Part shown: piece after piece, positions 33,835-42,755 of the stretch
Layout of the letters: each line of letters starts with the position of its first letter
Position numbering within the stretch: the first letter of the stretch is position 1
From: Planctomycetota bacterium
Lineage (GTDB): Bacteria; Planctomycetota; Phycisphaerae; Phycisphaerales; UBA1924
Direction: 5' to 3'
Length of the DNA: 64,000 bases
Assembly (NCBI GenBank): GCA_030950285.1
Contig: JAUZRR010000008.1
Coordinates: 19,423-83,422, forward strand
Program-made: the position numbers and the translations under genes
The notes under the pieces: generated by a model
What the model was told of the DNA's origin: nothing
The model's database searches: none
What the model saw: the letters and a program-made list of their open reading frames with translations, nothing else

Positions 33835-34983
33835 ATGAACCCACGCCGAATCGCTGCTGTTCCTGTCCTGCTGAGCATACTGGCCGGAGCGCCGGTCGGC
33901 TTTGCCCAGGCCGAGCGGGAGCCCCGCCTTGACTTTCGTGCTGAGGAGGCCGCCGCCTACCTCGAGGCAAGAGCGCCGACCAACGCGGCTCTTGTCTACT
34001 ACGTTCATTTCATGTACGCGCCGCAGCCGATGCTCAACGCCTATGTGCACTTCAACGACGATCCTGATGACGACAGCACCTTCGGCATGACCCGCGAGGA
34101 GGCCGAGCGGGCGCTCCGGGACGCGCAGGACACGCTCGACAACCTCGCGTGGGCGTCCACGCTGCCTGAGTGCGACTTCGGCATCCAGTATCAGCAAGGG
34201 TGGACTGCCCTGCTCCCGCACCTGGGCAAGCTCCGAGGCTTTGCCCGTGTGCTCGATGCCGACGCACGCCGGCACCTGGCACTCGGCGAGCCGGACATCG
34301 CGGCCGAGCGGCTCGCCACGATCTACCGCATGGCGAAACAAACCACCGGCGACCACATCATCATCTCCAGCCTCGTCGGCGCAGCGATGACAAACCTCGC
34401 CCACAAGCTCACCCGCGAGATGATCGAAGCTGATGACCTCACCGAGACCGGCCGCGACCTGATGATCACGGCGCTCGAAGGCTTCGGCCGCGACGACCCC
34501 GACGACCCCTTCGCCGTCCGCCAGAGCATCGTCATGGAAGGCGTGATGAGTCTGGGCTGGATCGCCACCGCGTTCCCCGAAGGGCGCGCCGGCACGAAGC
34601 TCGCCGAGTTCGGGCTCTTTGACGCCTCGGCCGACCGGAAGCTCGTCCGCCAGTTCAACGCGATGTCCGGCCCCGAGTTGTCCGCCGAGGCCGAGCGGAT
34701 TCCCGAGTACTACAGCAAGTCGCTCGAGGTCTGGGATTCGCCCAAGGCCGCCGACCGCCTGCTTGAGTTGGAAGCCGTTCTGGAGATCGGCGGGTTCGGC
34801 AAGCTGACCAAGGCGTTCGCCTCGGCGCTCTCCCGCAGCCGCGAACAGGACATACTGGCCCGCGCCAGGCTGGAGGAGATGCTCGAACTGCTGGAGCACT
34901 ACGAACCAGAGGCATCCGAGGACGACGCCCTCAACCCCGCCCCCATCCCCATCCCCGCAACCGGCACCCCCCGCGATCGGTAA
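33835..34983 (+). CDS. Secreted protein of unknown function
   Basis: 382 aa from ATG 33835, eight bases after GGAG. Signal peptide 1-25 ([17 protein letters not shown]). The mature part is mostly helical with no catalytic signature I recognise ([40 protein letters not shown]). It resembles the planctomycete family of secreted helical proteins that count or average values over rows, but no name is justified. A sigma factor gene starts 8 bp downstream, so it may belong to the same transcript. Confidence 0.7.
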   Translation: MNPRRIAAVPVLLSILAGAPVGFAQAEREPRLDFRAEEAAAYLEARAPTNAALVYYVHFMYAPQPMLNAYVHFNDDPDDDSTFGMTREEAERALRDAQDTLDNLAWASTLPECDFGIQYQQGWTALLPHLGKLRGFARVLDADARRHLALGEPDIAAERLATIYRMAKQTTGDHIIISSLVGAAMTNLAHKLTREMIEADDLTETGRDLMITALEGFGRDDPDDPFAVRQSIVMEGVMSLGWIATAFPEGRAGTKLAEFGLFDASADRKLVRQFNAMSGPELSAEAERIPEYYSKSLEVWDSPKAADRLLELEAVLEIGGFGKLTKAFASALSRSREQDILARARLEEMLELLEHYEPEASEDDALNPAPIPIPATGTPRDR

Positions 34984-34991
34984 CCATCACG

Positions 34992-35669
34992 ATGCCGACC
35001 GACGACCAGAGATTGCTGCGCCGCACCCACGCGGGGCACGAGCCCTCCGCCCGGGAGCTGTGGTCGCGCCACGCCGGGTGGATGGCGGCGTACGCGGGCC
35101 TGGTCCTGGGAAGCCGCAACGGCTCCATGGCCGACGACGTGGTGCAGTCTGTGTTCTGCCGCGTGCTCTCGCTTGATCGGCGCGCCGTACGGCTCGTGCA
35201 GGATGTCCGCCCGTGGCTCGCGCACGCGATCCGGCACGAAGCGCTCAACCACCTCCGCACCGTCCGGCGCGCAGCGCAGCGTGAGCTGCAAGCCGCTCGC
35301 CGGAGCACCCCGGTTGACACGACCCCCGACCCAAACAGCGACGTGGCCGCTGCGCTGGCGAGCCTGCCCCGCCGGCAGCGCGAGGTCGCCTATCTTCGGC
35401 ACGTTGCCGGGCTCACTGTTGACCAGACCGCGCTCGCGCTCGACCTCCCCCGGGGCACGGTCGCCAGCCGAACCCGTGCCGCGATCCAGAGCCTCCGAGA
35501 CAGACTCGAATCGCCCGAGCACGCAAACCTCGCAGAGCGCGACGCCACAAGACCCGCCCCTGCCACTCCAACCACGCCCCACGCCCCCCACGACCCCCAC
35601 GACCCCCACGCCCCCACCACCAGCCCGGATGTTCTCCCACGCCGAACCCTTCGGAGCACAACGCCATGA
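34992..35669 (+). CDS. ECF RNA polymerase sigma factor
   Basis: 225 aa. Region 2 is ADDVVQSVFCRVLSLD and WLAHAIRHEALNHLRTVRR; region 4 is LPRRQREVAYLRHVAGLTVD then QTALALDLPRGTVASRTRAA with a helix-turn-helix. The last ~45 residues are a Thr/Pro/His tail (HAPHDPHDPHAPTTS) encoded by the 9-bp GACCCCCAC-type repeat that occurs elsewhere in the window and is outside the family fold. The next gene, a single-pass membrane protein with ATGA overlap, is probably its anti-sigma factor. Confidence 0.9.
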   Translation: MPTDDQRLLRRTHAGHEPSARELWSRHAGWMAAYAGLVLGSRNGSMADDVVQSVFCRVLSLDRRAVRLVQDVRPWLAHAIRHEALNHLRTVRRAAQRELQAARRSTPVDTTPDPNSDVAAALASLPRRQREVAYLRHVAGLTVDQTALALDLPRGTVASRTRAAIQSLRDRLESPEHANLAERDATRPAPATPTTPHAPHDPHDPHAPTTSPDVLPRRTLRSTTP

Positions 35670-36163
35670 CCACCCCCGCTGACGACGGCACCATCGAGTC
35701 CCAACTCGCCGAGCTGCGCGAGACACACAAAGCCGCCGCGCCGTCCGAGGTATTTCTCGCTCGTCTTGCACCGAGACGAGCCACGCGGAGGCGTCGTGTC
35801 GCTCGACAGGTTCTCACCGGAACGCTCGGCATCGCCATCGCGGCCACCGCGGCATACCTCGTTCTACCGCCACGCGGCTCGATATCACGCGGCACCGCTC
35901 CTATCGGCCTTCCTTCCGGCGACCCCGCCGAGACCGCCCCTCGGCTGCGCACCGCCAGCAGCACCCCTCCCGGCCCGGTCACGCTCGCGAGCTTCCGCCA
36001 GCTCTCCACCCGGTCTGCCCATCCGTTCGAGAGCCTTCAGGACCAACTCGAACAGCTGTTCGACGGACTGCCCCGCTCCCCGGCTTCTGCCGTTTCCCGT
36101 CCGCTCCGCCTTGGTGATCGGGACGCGCTGCTCGCCGAATCCCTCTTGCTTCACAATCCCTGA
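35666..36163 (+). CDS. Single-pass membrane protein, putative anti-sigma factor
   Basis: 165 aa. ATG 35666 overlaps the sigma factor stop. Cytoplasmic residues 1-45 (SQLAELRETHKAAAPSEVFL, then RRATRRRRVARQ), one membrane helix at ~48-66 (LTGTLGIAIAATAAYLVLP) and an extracytoplasmic Pro/Ser-rich tail. No zinc-binding HxxxCxxC anti-sigma motif is seen. The role is inferred from the overlap with the ECF gene and the topology. Confidence 0.6.
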   Translation: MTTPADDGTIESQLAELRETHKAAAPSEVFLARLAPRRATRRRRVARQVLTGTLGIAIAATAAYLVLPPRGSISRGTAPIGLPSGDPAETAPRLRTASSTPPGPVTLASFRQLSTRSAHPFESLQDQLEQLFDGLPRSPASAVSRPLRLGDRDALLAESLLLHNP

Positions 36164-36247
36164 CCGGACACCCCCCCACGCACACCCCCCCCACGCACAC
36201 CCACTCCAGCATCAAGCCCCCACGCCGAGCAAGCCGATAGCAAGAGC

Positions 36248-39151
36248 GTGGAGATCGTCCGAACCCACATCCTGTCTTCTGCGCTCGTGGCGTTGGTGCT
36301 GCTGGCGGGCTCGGGTGGAGCGGCGTCGGCCCAGACCCGGATCCAGACCCAGCCCGAAGCACCCACCGAGAGCGAAACAGCACCCCAACCTGACCCCGCC
36401 GACCGCCGCCCCAAAGCCGCCCGGCGGACTGTCCGGGTCTTCGATTTCGAGGAGCGGTTTACCAACGCCCTCGACGTACCCGAGGGTTGGGTCCGCGCCC
36501 AGAACGATCCGCTCGTGCCCCGCGAGCGCCCGGGTTTCCCGATCTGGAATCTCGCCGAGCTTGATTACAAAGTCGCGGCCACCGGCGAGGGGTCGGCCCG
36601 GCTGGACGTCGAGGGCGGCAGCTCGAGCCTCCGCCTCAAGGCCGGGATGCTCCCGATCTTCCCGCTCGGGGAGTACGCGGTGCGCGCGGTGGTGCGCACC
36701 GAGGGCCTCGGCAACGCGCGGCCGCGGCTGGTCGTTCGCGCGCTCGACCGCACCGGCGCACCCATCCCCGGCAGCCAACGGCAGACCATCCTCGAATCGC
36801 TCGACGAAGCATGGCAACCGATCGAGGTCACCCTGCCGGGCATCTTCCCCGATGCCGCGTACCTCCAGATCGATCTCGAAGTCATTCAGCCCCGCGAGTT
36901 CCGACGCGAGAGCCTCCTCGAGCATCAGGTGTGGGAGCAGGATTTCGACGGGGCCGCGTGGTTTGACGATCTGGTCATCATGCAGGTGCCCCAGCTGCAC
37001 ATCGCGACCACCTCGCCGCTCAACGTGGTAAGCCATCCCGACTCCCCGACGCTGACCGCCGACCTGCGCGACCTGGCGGCCGAACAACTCACCGCGACCA
37101 CGCGCATCTACGACGCCCGCCGCCACCTCGTCGCCGAATCGACCCGAGCCATCCGCACCGGGCGCGAGAGCTGGGAGTGGACGCCCGAGCTGACCGAACT
37201 CGGCTGGTACCAGGCGGTGGTCGAGATCGCGTCGGCCGAGCAGGTGGTGGCGAAGAAGTCCTGCGACTTTGTGTGGGTGCCCGCACCCGCCGCCGCCGGC
37301 ACCACCTACCAGACCGGCCCGGGGTTTGACGGCCGCCAAACCAACGCCGCGCCGGTCACTGCGCGAAATATCGGGATCCAGCTCTCCGCGCTCCCACCGG
37401 GCGAATCCGACGACATCGCCCTTGCGCTGCGCAGCCTGGGTGCGCAGGTTGTCACGGCGCCGGTCTGGGAGCGCGACCTGCGCGCCCAGGACGCCCCCGC
37501 ACGGGTCGACCGGTTGCGCGATCTGCTCGCGGCATTGCGCACCAACTGGATCGAGCCGAGGCTCTCGCTGCCCGTCGTGCCCGACGAGCTCGCCCGCCGG
37601 CTGCGGCTGCGCCCGCAGGACGTGCTCGACGTCTTCGCCGCACCGCCCGAGGTCTGGGAGCCCTACCTCAGCGACGCGATGGACCGCCTGGGCACCAGCT
37701 CGTCGCGCTGGCAGCTCGGCGCCAGCGGCAGCAACGAGGTGTACGAACAGGCGAGCGCAAGCGAGAACATCCGAACCGTGCGCACGCAGCTCGCACGCTT
37801 TATTCCCGGTGTCGAGATCGGTGCCGGGTGGAAGCTCGACTCGCCCGCCAAAGCCGCCGCCGCCGCGGGGGTCAACGGGGCGAGCGTCCTCCTCCCGGCG
37901 TGGACCGCGACCACGCCGATGGAGCCGGCGACCAAGCCCTGGCGCGAGAGCCGGGCGCTCGCCACCGAGTACGTCCTCGAACCGCTGCGCGCGCCGCGCC
38001 TCACCGAGCGTGACGTCGCCGCCGAGCTCGCGCGGCGGACCGTGCGGCTCTGGGCAACCCGGACCAGCGACGCCAGGGCCGATTCATTCGGCGCAGCAAT
38101 CGCCGACCCCTGGACGATCGACACCGGCGAGTACTCGCGCGCCCAGCCCGACGTCGCGGCAGCGGTGTGGCGGATACTCGCCGACCAGCTCAGCAGCCGG
38201 GAGTTTGCCGGCCAGTGGCCGATCGGCGAGGGGTTGCGCTGCTATGTGTTTGCGCCCGCTCGCAGCGACACCACCCGCGGCGGCCTGATCGTCGCGTGGC
38301 GCGAGGACGCGCCATCGAACGCTTCTTCGCTGCGCGCAGTGCTCGGCGATGCGCCGGTGACCGTCTCGGACATCTTCGGCAACCGGCACACGGTCGGACT
38401 CGCAGCCGCCTCAGAGAGCGCTCGGCAGGTCCACACCATCCCGCTCTCGGGCGAGCCGGTCTTCATCGAGGGCATCGACACCGAACTCGTGCGGTTCCTG
38501 GCAACCCTCACGCTGAGCCCGCCGCAGCTCCAGTCCGTCGCCGGCGAGAGGGAATACGAGGTGGTCATCACCAACCCCTGGCCCGTTTCTGCGATGGGCA
38601 GGCTCATCATCACCGAGCCCGGGGGCTACAACGCAAAGACCCGCACCCGCGACCGCTCGTGGGAGATCACCCCGCGCTCGATGCCGTTTGATATTCCATC
38701 TGGGGGAACAGTCCGCCTGCCCGTCACCATCTCCTTCTCCCGTGCGATCGAGACCGGGCCGATCGGGATGGTGTTCGACGTGCAGCTCACCGCCGAGCGT
38801 GATTACGGCTGGGTCCGCGCCCGCGTCCCCGCCGAGGTCGTGCTCGACGGCGTGGAACTCGACATCGCCTACCGCCGCCCGCTCGCCATGCCCGACGCCG
38901 ACCTCATCGTCGAAGCAACCGTCACCAACACCGGCGACACCGTCCGCAGCTTTGATGCCTTCGCGTTCGCTCCCGGGATGCCCCGCGTCCGCGCCAGCAT
39001 CGGCCTGCTCGAACCCGGACAGTCGGCGGTCCGTTACTTCCCCTTCCCCAAGGCCGCCGCCGCGCTCGGCGGGCAGCGGGTGGTGGTCTCGATCGCCGAG
39101 GCCGACGGGCCGGGACGGCTGACCGGGGGGGTGGATGTGCTCAGCAGATAG
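36248..39151 (+). CDS. Large secreted protein with beta-sandwich domains, function unknown
   Basis: 967 aa from GTG 36248. Signal peptide 1-28 (LVALVLLAGSGGAASAQ). A carbohydrate-binding-like module (~62-240: FDFEERFTNALDVPEGW, WFDDLVIMQVPQL) is followed by an FN3-like module (~250-335), a region with the layout of a TIM barrel (~360-690; glycosidase-like but without catalytic residues I can assign) and two C-terminal beta-sandwich modules (EVVITNPWPVSAMGRLIITE, VEATVTNTGDTVRSF). It may be a degenerate glycoside hydrolase or a cell-surface binding protein. Confidence 0.65.
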   Translation: MEIVRTHILSSALVALVLLAGSGGAASAQTRIQTQPEAPTESETAPQPDPADRRPKAARRTVRVFDFEERFTNALDVPEGWVRAQNDPLVPRERPGFPIWNLAELDYKVAATGEGSARLDVEGGSSSLRLKAGMLPIFPLGEYAVRAVVRTEGLGNARPRLVVRALDRTGAPIPGSQRQTILESLDEAWQPIEVTLPGIFPDAAYLQIDLEVIQPREFRRESLLEHQVWEQDFDGAAWFDDLVIMQVPQLHIATTSPLNVVSHPDSPTLTADLRDLAAEQLTATTRIYDARRHLVAESTRAIRTGRESWEWTPELTELGWYQAVVEIASAEQVVAKKSCDFVWVPAPAAAGTTYQTGPGFDGRQTNAAPVTARNIGIQLSALPPGESDDIALALRSLGAQVVTAPVWERDLRAQDAPARVDRLRDLLAALRTNWIEPRLSLPVVPDELARRLRLRPQDVLDVFAAPPEVWEPYLSDAMDRLGTSSSRWQLGASGSNEVYEQASASENIRTVRTQLARFIPGVEIGAGWKLDSPAKAAAAAGVNGASVLLPAWTATTPMEPATKPWRESRALATEYVLEPLRAPRLTERDVAAELARRTVRLWATRTSDARADSFGAAIADPWTIDTGEYSRAQPDVAAAVWRILADQLSSREFAGQWPIGEGLRCYVFAPARSDTTRGGLIVAWREDAPSNASSLRAVLGDAPVTVSDIFGNRHTVGLAAASESARQVHTIPLSGEPVFIEGIDTELVRFLATLTLSPPQLQSVAGEREYEVVITNPWPVSAMGRLIITEPGGYNAKTRTRDRSWEITPRSMPFDIPSGGTVRLPVTISFSRAIETGPIGMVFDVQLTAERDYGWVRARVPAEVVLDGVELDIAYRRPLAMPDADLIVEATVTNTGDTVRSFDAFAFAPGMPRVRASIGLLEPGQSAVRYFPFPKAAAALGGQRVVVSIAEADGPGRLTGGVDVLSR

Positions 39152-39226
39152 AGCTTCTTGCAGAATCGTCATTCACGCTGATTGAAGGGTCGGCTCTTGT
39201 CCATCTCGGTCTTGAGGTGGTTGCCC

Positions 39227-39327
39227 TGTCCCCTCGCTTGCGCGAGGGGCTCTTTTCTCTACGCACACAACACTTCTGCAGAAATACATGACGGCGTTGT
39301 GGAGCCCCTCGCGCAAGCGAGGGGACA
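39227..39327. repeat. Inverted pair of REP-like palindromes
   Basis: TGTCCCCTCGCTTGCGCGAG... at 39227-39252 and GAGCCCCTCGCGCAAGCGAG... at 39302-39327, about 50 bp apart in opposite orientation. They occupy the convergent gap between the large secreted protein and topA. Confidence 0.85.
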
Positions 39328-39426
39328 ACGACACGCATCCACGACAACGAAATACATTGATGCAAAATGCTCGAAGCCGGCGTTTGGTCAGACACAAAGC
39401 CCGGGCTTGCGCGCAAACCAACGAAC

Positions 39427-42237
39427 CTACGCCACCGCCCCCACCGCCCCACCAGCCAACCGCTCGGCCTCCTCGATGCTCTCGAGCACGAGCTGATCGA
39501 CAAGCGGCGCGTCCTTGAGCGGCTTGCCGTGCTGGTCGGTCAATGGCTTGCCGTCGAGTGTGGTGATCGTCGGGATCGGGTGCTGCTTCATGTGCGCTTC
39601 GAGCTTGGCTTCGAGCCCGGCTTTGATCTCGTCGGGCAACCCCGCCCACTTGCCACGACCCCGGCACTTGGGAAAGAGCCCGCACCCAAGCCACGGCCCG
39701 CGCACGCCCGAGCGCAGATTCAGCGTCCCCTCGCGCCCGGCTTTTTCGCATGTTTCGCAGGGCAGATCCGTCTTCAAGGGCGGCGGCGACGGCGCGGTCA
39801 CAAACCCCTTCTTGTCGATATTCAGAATGATCCCCTCATCCTGCGCCGCCCCCTCGGGCAGGATCGTCGCCAGGAACGGCCCGAACCGCCCCGTCCGCCG
39901 CGCCATCGGGCGGCCGGTCTTCGGGCAGCGCACGTTGATCACGTCCACCGTCCGGGGCTTGCCGTCGCGATCGCAGGGCGTTGCGTATTCGCAGTCGGGG
40001 TAGCGCGAGCAGCTCAGGAACCGGCCGTTGCGCCCGAAGCGATACACCAGCCCGGCGTCGCACTTCTCGCAGGTGTACTCCGGAGGCGCGGGCACGATCT
40101 CGGCTTTGGCGTGCTTGAGCTCGTCGTGGGCGCGCTCGAGGCTCTCCTTGAACGGCTGGTAGAACCGTTCGAGCATGTCGATCCAGTCGAGGTGCTCCTC
40201 CTCGATCTTGTCGAGCTCGCCCTCCATCTCGCGGGTGTACCCGACATCCATGATCCGCGGGAACGCCTCGATCAGCTTGTCGGTCACCACCTCACCCAGG
40301 TCGGTCGAATAGAACGCCCGCCCGATCTGCTCGGCGTACTTGCGCTGCTGAATCACGCTGATGATCGAGGCATACGTCGACGGCCGCCCGATGCCCTCGC
40401 TCTCCAGCTTCTTGATGAGCGACGCCTCGGTGTACCGCGGCGCGGAGCCGGTGAACTTCTGCTTGGGATCGAGCGCCACCGGCGCGAGCGCCTGCTGCTC
40501 CTGGACCGCCGGCAGCACCGCCTCGGCGCCGCCGGTGGGCACCCCCGCGACGCGGTAAAAACCGTCAAAGACCAGGACGCGACCCGAAGCCCGGAACGTC
40601 AGCTCGGCCGCGCCGGGTGTGCCGCCGCGGATCGTCACGGTCGTCGCGTCCCATTTCGCCGGCGTCATCTGGCAGGAGACAAACCGCTCCCAGATGACCT
40701 GATACAGACGGAACTGGTCGGCGGTGAGCGCACGCTTGACCCGCTCGGGCGGGTAGTCCAGCGAGGTCGGGCGGATCGCTTCGTGCGCTTCCTGCGCCGC
40801 TTTGTTGCTCGACGAAAAGAAGTTGGGCTTGTCCGGCAGGTAGTCCTTGCCGAAGGTCCGGTCGATGTAGCCGCGAACCGAGTTGATCGCTTCGCCCGAG
40901 AGGTGGGTCGAGTCGGTACGCATGTAGGTGATGAGCCCGACCGGCCCCTCGCCGGGCACCTCGACACCCTCATACAGCGCCTGGGCCGCCCGCATCGTCC
41001 GCTGGGCGGCAAAGCCCAGCCGCGTCGACGCGGCCTGCTGGAGCGTGGACGTGATATAAGGAGGCGCAGGGCGGCTCGACGTCCGCTTGGTCTCGATGCC
41101 GGTGACGCGGTAGGGCGTGCTCGGATCGACCGTCCCCCGCACCGTCCGCACAAACCCGGCCGGCCCTTTGCCCGACGTGTCCTCGGTCGTCGTGATCTCG
41201 ATCTCGGTCAGCCCGGCCGCCTCGGCGATCTCGCGGACCCGGGGGGTCAGGTCGGCGGGGTCTTTCCCATCGGCAAGGTCGGCTGCGAGCTGGCGGAGGT
41301 CGAACTTCTCCCCGGCGACCTCGACCAGCGACGCGCGGAAGACGCCGCGGTCCCCGAGCCAGGCGTTCTGGGCTTTGATCGTCGGGCCGTTGTTCTTCTC
41401 GTCGCGCTCGGCGAGCAGCTTCTGCCACTGCGGCCCCAGCTTGGCAGCGTCCGCCTCACTGAGGGCAAAGATCGCGTCGATCTCCCAGTACTCATCGGGC
41501 ACAAACGCGCGGATCTCCCGCTCGCGTTCGACCACCAGCCGCACCGCGACGCTCTGCACCCGCCCCGCGCTCAGCCCCCGCGCCACCTTCTTCCAGAGCA
41601 ACGGCGAGACCTGATAGCCGACGATCCGGTCGAGGATGCGGCGGGCCTGCTGGGCGTTGACACGGTCCTCGTCGATCACGTGCGGCGTCTGGAACGCCTT
41701 CTCGATTTCCTTCTTGGTGATCGCGGTAAAGATCACCCGCCTGGCGTCATTGCTCGCGATGCCCAGCTCCTGGGCCAGGTGCCACGCGATGGCTTCCCCT
41801 TCGCGGTCGAGGTCCGTTGCGAACCAGACCTCGCCGCCGGACCCGATCGCGTCCTTCGCGGCCCGCTTGAGGTCGCGGATGAGGCCTTCCTTGCCTTCGA
41901 CGACCTCGTAGGTCGGCGCAAAGCGGTGCTCGAGATCGACCCCGGGCACAGGGCGTTTGTCGCCCTTGGGGGCTTTGCTGGGCAGGTCGCGGACGTGCCC
42001 GACGCTGGCGAGCACGACGTAGTCCGAGCCCAGATACTTATTGATAGTCCGGGCCTTGGACGGGCTCTCGACGATGACCAGCTGCTTGCCGACCGCCATC
42101 CCGGCCTTGTACCCGGACTTGGTCACCCGGACCGCCCGCTTCTTGGCTGCGGGGGCCGCGGCCTTGCTGGGGGCCTTGCTCGAAGCTTTCTTGGCGGTCT
42201 TCTTGGCCGCCTTCTTCTTTGCTGCCTTCTTCGCCAT
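39427..42237 (-). CDS. topA: DNA topoisomerase I (type IA) with lysine-rich N-terminal tail
   Basis: 936 aa from ATG 42237. Residues 1-46 are a histone-H1-like Lys/Ala tail (AKKAAKKKAAKKTAKK). TOPRIM starts at ~52 (LVIVESPSKARTINKYLGSD, then ATDLDREGEAIAWHLAQEL). The active-site tyrosine is in GLITYMRTDSTHLS. EAHEAIRPT and IGRPSTYASII are conserved. The C-terminus has zinc-ribbon repeats (CEKCDAGLVYRFGRNGRFLS then CSRYPDCEY; CPKTGRPMARRTGRFGPF; CETCEKAGREGTLNLR). It relaxes negative supercoils. The basic tail at the N-terminus is unusual; actinobacterial enzymes have comparable tails at the C-terminus. The frame stays open upstream to 42522, but that part has no support. Confidence 0.96.
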   Translation of the reverse strand: MAKKAAKKKAAKKTAKKASSKAPSKAAAPAAKKRAVRVTKSGYKAGMAVGKQLVIVESPSKARTINKYLGSDYVVLASVGHVRDLPSKAPKGDKRPVPGVDLEHRFAPTYEVVEGKEGLIRDLKRAAKDAIGSGGEVWFATDLDREGEAIAWHLAQELGIASNDARRVIFTAITKKEIEKAFQTPHVIDEDRVNAQQARRILDRIVGYQVSPLLWKKVARGLSAGRVQSVAVRLVVEREREIRAFVPDEYWEIDAIFALSEADAAKLGPQWQKLLAERDEKNNGPTIKAQNAWLGDRGVFRASLVEVAGEKFDLRQLAADLADGKDPADLTPRVREIAEAAGLTEIEITTTEDTSGKGPAGFVRTVRGTVDPSTPYRVTGIETKRTSSRPAPPYITSTLQQAASTRLGFAAQRTMRAAQALYEGVEVPGEGPVGLITYMRTDSTHLSGEAINSVRGYIDRTFGKDYLPDKPNFFSSSNKAAQEAHEAIRPTSLDYPPERVKRALTADQFRLYQVIWERFVSCQMTPAKWDATTVTIRGGTPGAAELTFRASGRVLVFDGFYRVAGVPTGGAEAVLPAVQEQQALAPVALDPKQKFTGSAPRYTEASLIKKLESEGIGRPSTYASIISVIQQRKYAEQIGRAFYSTDLGEVVTDKLIEAFPRIMDVGYTREMEGELDKIEEEHLDWIDMLERFYQPFKESLERAHDELKHAKAEIVPAPPEYTCEKCDAGLVYRFGRNGRFLSCSRYPDCEYATPCDRDGKPRTVDVINVRCPKTGRPMARRTGRFGPFLATILPEGAAQDEGIILNIDKKGFVTAPSPPPLKTDLPCETCEKAGREGTLNLRSGVRGPWLGCGLFPKCRGRGKWAGLPDEIKAGLEAKLEAHMKQHPIPTITTLDGKPLTDQHGKPLKDAPLVDQLVLESIEEAERLAGGAVGAVA

Positions 42238-42610
42238 GCGTTTCCCATCTGTGGGTCGTTGAGCCGGGGGTCTTCGTGGGGGTCTTCGTGGGGGTCTTCG
42301 GCTGGATGGTCTCTCCCCCGCCACGCTCCGGGCGAGTCGGGAGAGAAAACGGCCGCAGAACCCAACTGTCAAGCCGCGACGAGAGCAAACACCACAAGAG
42401 CCCGTGTTATTCCGGGGAAAATGGACAGGAACATTGCCCAGGCCGCCGTACATTCGCCGCACGGTGCTGGATGACCCGGGATCCACAACGCGTTGGCCCC
42501 CGTTCTTGAGCCCCTCGCTCACAGGGTTTTTGCAAGGAAACGGTGCAACCCGCCGGCGGGATCGGGGTAGAACAACAGGAGGAGCAACAGGAGAAGCCCC
42601 GAGAAAGGGC
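42238..42610. other. Intergenic region upstream of topA with 12-bp tandem repeat
   Basis: Divergent gap between topA and the FG-GAP protein. Three copies of GGGGGTCTTCGT lie at about 42266-42300, 30 bp upstream of the topA start. A purine-rich GGAGGAGCAACAGGAG-like stretch is at ~42575-42600. No gene seen. Confidence 0.6.
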
Positions 42611-42639
42611 TTGACAGCAGGGCGGAAATCTTGTAGGTT
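42611..42639 (+). promoter_or_regulatory. Sigma-70-type promoter candidate for the FG-GAP gene
   Basis: TTGACA at 42611-42616 and TAGGTT at 42634-42639 are separated by 17 bp, a consensus -35 and an acceptable -10. They lie 117 bp upstream of the gene start at 42756. Confidence 0.55.
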
Positions 42640-42661
42640 GATGTTACTTTGCTCGGTACAT

Positions 42662-42711
42662 GGCCGGTCTTCACAGGCCGGTCTTCACTTCACAGGCCGG
42701 TCTTCAATCTG
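42662..42711. repeat. GGCCGGTCTTCA repeat in the 5' leader
   Basis: Three near-copies of (ACA)GGCCGGTCTTCA occur downstream of the candidate promoter. They are followed by GGACCGGTCGCC and GGCCGGTCCCC. In the transcript these could form alternative stems. Function unknown. Confidence 0.6.
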
Positions 42712-42755
42712 GACCGGTCGCCGGGTGGCCGGTCCCCAGCGATTGGGAGACAGGT

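Noticed and set aside
39427..42522. Topoisomerase I starting upstream at 42522
   Set aside because: The extra 95 residues are Arg/Pro-rich and read through 12-bp tandem repeats; family similarity starts with the lysine tail or later.
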